Origin: Blasia pusilla
Taxonomy: Eukaryota; Marchantiophyta; Marchantiopsida; Blasiales
Reading direction: 5' to 3'
NCBI GenBank assembly: GCA_050084515.1
Contig: CM114271.1
Span: 32,550,001 to 32,614,000 of the forward strand
Length of the DNA stretch: 64,000 nt
The notes beneath the pieces were generated by a model. That model was not told the DNA's origin. It ran no database searches and was given only the letters and a program-made list of their open reading frames with translations. This document shows positions 59,609-64,000 of this stretch, piece after piece; the stretch's first letter is position 1, and each line of letters begins with the position of its first letter. Both the position numbers and the translations under genes were made by a program.

Positions 59609-59890
59609 GTGATCGAGCAACGGCCAGGAAAGATGGCGACCTTAACATCATTTAGCAGTGCCATCATTTGGCCTAGTGATTTGATTGAGGGACATGTCCA
59701 TGCGAAGGATACTCCCGTTCTTGACATTTCTATAGAGAGGAGTATTATGGTAGCCGTATCATTCCGTGGAGGAGAGGTGCCCTTGTGGGGCTTGATTGAG
59801 GAGCTTCGACGATTGGCACATGAGCACATGCAGACCGCGTGGAGTGAGGCGTTTTGCATCGGAGAGTGACAGGTCTGAGGAACCCGAGGT
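59609..59890 (+). pseudogene. Conserved linker of unknown function, copy 4
   Basis: The frame VIEQRPGKMATLTSFSSAII, WPSDLIEGHVHAKDTPVLD, SFRGGEVPLWGLIEELRRLA matches copy 2 at 15884-16084. It precedes the methyltransferase by a short acidic stretch. No known fold is recognised. Confidence 0.6.
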
Positions 59891-59899
59891 AGCACGGAG

Positions 59900-60914
59900 T
59901 GCTACGATGACACCCTTGGATACCACACCCATTGTGTGGTGTATCACGGAGAAGGGTATTCGAGTGTTAGATCTCTTTGGAGGGATTAGCACCGGGTTAG
60001 CTGCTGTTTTGCAGGCAAGAGTGCACGCGCAGCAGTACCTGTATATGGAGAGTGATGATGTTGTGAGGCGCGTCTCACTACGACTTGTGGCGCACTTACG
60101 CCTACGTTTTCCCGACTTATTGTCGGCGTGCGCGATACATGGGTACCAGAGTTCCCTATCGAGGGATATTTCGTTGCTGGGGGCGCAAGACTTAGACCGG
60201 TTAGGCACCATTGATTTGGTCATTGCCGGTTGGCAATGTCAGGGCCAATCGAGTGTTGGACGAGGCAGCGGGTTGGTTGACATTCGGTCCAAGTTATTTT
60301 GGGAGATGTTGAGGGTCTTACGGCAGTTGCAGGAGCATCAGTCTTGTTCTCCAGCCTACATTCTAGAGAATGTGCCGATCTTAGGAGACTCCATGTCACG
60401 CGTGGTGACAAGTGCTCATCAAGTGCGTGCCGGGATCGGCCCAGCAGTGTTCTTGGATGCGGCGAGTGTAGGTTCTAGAGCCCATCGCCCGCGTCTATGG
60501 TGGACCAACTTGATGCCCCATGCGGTGTTACGGAGGGCATATACGAGAGTGGAGCGCCCCTCCCATTTGTTAGTGGATTCCATTCTAGATCCACGTCGTC
60601 GATCACAGGCAATGAGGCATGATGATTGACCACCGTTGACTGTGGTCAATACGGTAGGCAGGTCGCGGGCAGCCTTTCCCACGTTTGTGAGTTTTTCCGC
60701 TTCCTATGCATATAAGGAGGCTGGTCTTGGCTTGGTTTGGGATGAACAGGTTCAGAGGTTGGTGGAGCCCAACGCCGACGAGAGAGAGCGGGCGATGGGA
60801 TTTCCCACAGGAGTGACGGCAGTACCGTCTGTATCAAAGGCATCACGACGCCATGTCTTGGGTCGCGATGGACCTGAACTGCTTGACATGGATCTTCAGC
60901 TTGCGAGTGGCTGA
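59900..60914 (+). pseudogene. DNMT3-like cytosine-5 DNA methyltransferase, copy 4
   Basis: This is the clearest methyltransferase in the window. It is open from 59796 to a TGA at 60627-60629 and continues in frame after it. Motif I IRVLDLFGGISTGLAAVLQA starts near 59955 and binds S-adenosylmethionine. YLYMESDDVVRR is motif II. IDLVIAGWQCQGQSSVGRG is motif IV, with the catalytic Cys at 60237-60239. The Pro before it is Gln here (60234-60236) but Pro in copies 2 and 3. ILENVPILGDS is motif VI (ENV at 60366-60374). SVGSRAHRPRLWWTNL is motif VIII. EPNADERERAMGFPTGVTAV is motif IX, and RRHVLGRDGPELLDMD is motif X. Motif order and the AHRxRxxW and MGFP blocks resemble DNMT3. It lies between protease and reverse transcriptase. 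Confidence 0.9.
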
Positions 60915-61239
60915 GTAGCGTCGGATAAGATCGCGACAGATCACAGCGGTTGCGTTGGTGAGCCCCATGCCTACCGAGACGGTGGAGGCAGTGGCTTGGG
61001 GGCGAGACCCGAGGAGATCAACACACCAAGGGAGATCTAGAGAGACACCCTTGGACTTCTTTGGATGTTTTGTAGGTACACCACGAGATGATAGCCACAG
61101 CATAGAGTGTAGTTCCGGGCATTGCATGTGCAGGAGATCAGAGTTTGCAGTTGGCTCCAAGAGGGCGGTCGAGTCTTGTTGTTCGAGACGGGGTTGCACC
61201 ATAGCAACCACCGATATCCGCGCTAGAGAGTCCTACCTT

Positions 61240-61850
61240 AGTCACGATGGAGACTTGGGAGCCTGATATGGGCCCTAAGTTGACAGGAGGAGAGCGGCGC
61301 CGAATACATCAGTTCCTCAGGAGTTATGGGAGTTGCTTTGCATTTAGCATGGAGGATTTGGATACGCTGAAGGGACCGGGGATCCGCATTGAGTTGTCTA
61401 GTGATACGCCAATCTTCTGACGACCCTACAGGTACAGTGATATGGAGAGGGCTCTGATTCAGAGTAGGAGCCAAGACTTGGTTGGAGCAGGACTAGTGGA
61501 GATGTCGCATGGGGAGTTTGCATCTTCCATTGTCATGCCCTCCAAGAAGGATGTGCATGGCAACTGGACGGATAGGAGGATGTGTGGGGATTACCGATCT
61601 ATCAATCGGCAGAAGAAGTCCGATAAGTATGCCATGTCCACCCTTGAGGAGATCTTTGATGCGATTGGTCATGGAAAGGTTTTCACTTCATTGGATTTGC
61701 GAGCCGGATATCATTAGCTACCTATCAGATTGGAGGACATGCAGAAGATGGCATTTTGGGGCATCGATCCTCACATGAAGGATTATTTGTACCAGTGGCG
61801 GTTTTTACCATTTGGGTTAAAGAACGCCCCGGCTGAGTTTTTAGGGTTTA
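61240..61850 (+). pseudogene. Reverse transcriptase, copy 4 (YIDD segment deleted)
   Basis: The frame METWEPDMGPKLTGGERRR leads to YRYSDMERALIQSRSQD, NWTDRRMCGDYRSIN, FTSLDLRAGYH (then TAG) and FLPFGLKNAPAEF. It then jumps at about 61840-61850 directly to FRYVKGF, which in copy 1 lies about 310 bp further on. The deletion removes the catalytic YIDD box but keeps the frame open into RNase H. Confidence 0.87.
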
Positions 61851-61999
61851 GGTACGTCAAGGGATTCAGTTTGATTGCGAAGCTGCTGACCTTGCTGACC
61901 AAGGTGGATCACGAGTGGCACTCGAGGAATGAGCAAGAGCAAGAATTTCAGTTCCTCAAGGACACGTTGACGTTCGCGCCCATCTTGAGGAGACCGATC

Positions 62000-62420
62000 A
62001 GGGGGCGTCCTTTCGTGGTGCACACAAATTGGAGCATGTTGGGGCTTGGAGCGGTGCTCACCCAGCATAATGATGAGGGAAGAGAGTTCATGGTGGCTTA
62101 CGCTAGCTGCTCGAACAACGCTGCAGAGGCGAAGTATAGCTCGTATGAAGGTGAGTGCTTGGCTGCAGTGTGGGCTGTCGCGCATTTCAGGTGTTACTTA
62201 TTTGGCAACCCTTTTACCATCATGATTGATCATCAACCACTTAAGTGATTGATGGAGTCCGACAAGCTTACAAGGAAGCTTACGAGATGGGCTCTGTTGT
62301 TGCAGGAGTATGATTTTCAGGTGGTACATAGATCTGGGACGCTCAACCAGGATGCATATAGGTTGAATCATAACCCAAGTCCGAGTCAGCGAGATGCGAT
62401 TGGAGCTCGATAGCATGGAG
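62000..62420 (+). pseudogene. RNase H domain, copy 4
   Basis: Blocks are VHTNWSMLGLGAVLTQHND (the first Asp is changed to Asn), EGECLAAVWAVAHFRCYLFG and NPFTIMIDHQPLK, then TGA. FQVVHRSGTLNQDAYRLN-like sequence ends it. It is homologous to the other copies. Confidence 0.85.
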
Positions 62421-62559
62421 AGAGTGATGAGGAGTTAGTGCCTGGATAGCACCAGTCAACCTATTTAGGCATGTTGGTTATGGAGAGCCAGAGTGTGGAG
62501 ACTTCGATGGCGAGGTCTAGTGGAGAGTCCTTGGATCATGAGGCCACTGAGGAGATGAC

Positions 62560-63850
62560 AGATGACGGAGATATTCATGATGATGGAATAGTCTTGAAGT
62601 ACCTTTGTACTGGCAACGTTGCGAGCACCGTGGGTGCTAGAGAGTAGGATCGGATCCTACAACGGGCCAAACGGTTCCGTTTGGAGGGGACACATGTTTT
62701 GAGGTTTGGGAGGATGGTAGAGTATGCGTAGTGCCGCGTCCTTTGTAGAGAGCATAACTAGTGCAGCATGCCCACGAGGAGTTGGGTCACTTTGGGGTGA
62801 AGCGGACATACAGCTTGCTCCAGATTTAGTATTGGTGGCGAGGCATGGAGACTGACGTTCAGTAGTTTGTTGCCAGGTGCATGGTGTGTGATCGGGTCCG
62901 AGCATTGTTCAATGCTCCAACTCCACGGTTGCATCCATTACCTTTCATGGGCTTAGGGTATAGATGGAGTTTGGATTTTGTAGGACCTTTGCCTTTGACG
63001 AAGCATCACAATCCTTATCTGTTGGTGATGGTCGAGCACTTCTCGAAGTGGAATGAGTTGGTTGAATTGCCTGACAAAGTGAGTGAGGGAGTAGCTTATG
63101 CCTTCCTTGACAGAGTGTTGAGTCATTATGACGCACCGACTGAAGTGTTGACAAACTAGGGTACCGACTCTCGCGGTGAGCTCCAGGCCTTGTGTGATCA
63201 GACGTTGATCGACCACCGCACAAAACTTCGCGAGATCATCCCGAGGCGGATGGATTAGCGGAGAGAGTTGTGCAGACATTGAAGAGGGGTTTACGCAAGT
63301 ACGGCTTGCAGAGAGGTCACCTAAGAGATTGGCACCTCTAGTTGCCATGGTTGGCAATGGGATATAGATTCAGCATGCAGGCATCCTTAGCATCTTTTTC
63401 ACCGTACTTCCTACTTTATGGCCGAGAGCGAGATTCATCTGCAGCCATTCGTCGAGATGCTGGTGAGGTGCTGGACCTTGATGACCTAGATGTATGGATG
63501 CGAGCATGTTCTCAGAGGGTTGAGTTGTTTCGGAGAGTGATGCCCATGACGTTCGAGAACTTGGCGATTGCGCAACATCGGGATAAGTTGAGGTATGCGA
63601 CTATTCGAGGTGGTGGTTATCAACCAACTATCCGGAGGTTTCATCAAGGAGATTATGTCTACTTGCAGTAGATGGTACCGACGACGTTGGATGTGACTGC
63701 AAGGCGTACTACCCTGAGAGTGCATGACATTTTGCCATCCCGTGTTCTCTTGTTGGAGGGACGCGATGGTATGGTATGGAAGGACCATGTGCGTAATTGT
63801 GCGCCATGTCACCTTCCTAACATTGATGGTACCATAGATCCGAGCTCAGG
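62560..63850 (+). pseudogene. Integrase, copy 4
   Basis: The zinc finger reads HAHEELGHFGVKRTYSLL and FVARCMVC, with stops between. The core has GLGYRWSLDFVGPLPLTKHH (first Asp) and EVLTN, where the second Asp block TDQGTEF is damaged and carries a TAG (63158-63160). The TAG shared by copies 1 and 2 is CAG here (63200-63202). The tail carries MGYRFSMQASLASFSPYFLL, REVDLDDLD-type sequence and GMVWKDHVRNCAPCHLPN. Confidence 0.85.
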
Positions 63851-63872
63851 AGTAGTTCCCGCAGGCTTGCGT

Positions 63873-64000
63873 TGTATGTTGTGTGGTTCTGCTCATGGTG
63901 CGGCCACGATGCTAGTATGTGATGGATGTTCGAGAGGTTGGCATATGGCATGTGTGACGCCACCTCTCACTAAGGTTCCTCGGGGACGATGGATGTGTCC
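63873..64000 (+). pseudogene. PHD finger, copy 4 (cut by window end)
   Basis: The finger reads C-M-L-C-GSAHGAATMLVC, DGCSRGWHMACVTPPL and RGRWMCP, so all ligands visible before the window edge are kept. The last Cys lies beyond 64000. Confidence 0.85.

Larger units (their letters stand above)
54893..64000 (+). mobile_element. Methyltransferase/PHD Ty3-type element, copy 4 (3' cut by window)
   Basis: This is the best-preserved coding copy. It reads A1 (54893-55379), a long leader, gag with two zinc knuckles, protease, linker, a nearly open methyltransferase, reverse transcriptase with an internal deletion, RNase H, integrase and the PHD finger, which the window end truncates. It starts TGTCACGATTGTTAGG, without a preceding B repeat. 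Its A1 belongs to the same subfamily as copy 2. The right-end repeats lie beyond the window. It lies 1.1 kb upstream of the PDAP1-type start codon. Confidence 0.92.

Overview
The window looks like repeat-dense nuclear DNA of a streptophyte plant (a land plant or charophyte-grade alga). The evidence is two host genes with plant-like intron structure and GT-AG splicing, degenerate Ty1/copia and Ty3/gypsy retrotransposons, a possible Helitron end and long dinucleotide microsatellites. The species cannot be fixed from the sequence alone.

About 32 kb belongs to one unusual Ty3/gypsy-type family. Copy 1 spans 1-4380 (+, cut by the window start), copy 2 spans 12002-21028 (+), copy 3 spans 22227-31955 (-, a diverged subfamily) and copy 4 runs from 54893 past the window end (+). 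A further gag relic lies near 32200-32560. The order in the element is gag with two zinc knuckles, a retropepsin-like protease, a linker, a DNMT3-like cytosine-5 DNA methyltransferase, reverse transcriptase, RNase H, a DDE integrase with an HHCC finger, and a C-terminal PHD finger. All copies are broken by stops, frameshifts and deletions, but each domain can be followed across copies.

The ends are also unusual. Instead of two plain LTRs, copies 2 and 3 read A1 - genes - B1 - A2 - B2, and copies 2, 3 and 4 all begin with A and lack B at the left end. This is the split-direct-repeat layout known from PAT/Ngaro-type tyrosine-recombinase elements, here on an element with a DDE integrase and 5-bp target duplications. 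An element that carries a methyltransferase (a DNA-marking enzyme) and a PHD finger (a chromatin reader) could mark or read chromatin for its own integration or silencing. That is inference.

Other parts: a degenerate copia element on the minus strand (5005-11002) has LTRs, a primer-binding site and a polypurine tract. A roughly 1-kb repeat is inserted both in the copia element (6149-7123) and in the PHD region of copy 1 (2999-4015). A (GT)57(AG)91 microsatellite lies at 4398-4693. The host genes are TAF13 (37594-39392, +, five exons, 141 aa) and a PDAP1/PP28-type phosphoprotein (53755-51277, -, eight exons, 163 aa). An unrecognised candidate gene lies near 35300-35840 (-). The stretch 39.4-51.2 kb holds a putative small Helitron (42740-43067), one probable non-LTR retrotransposon fragment and otherwise nothing recognised.
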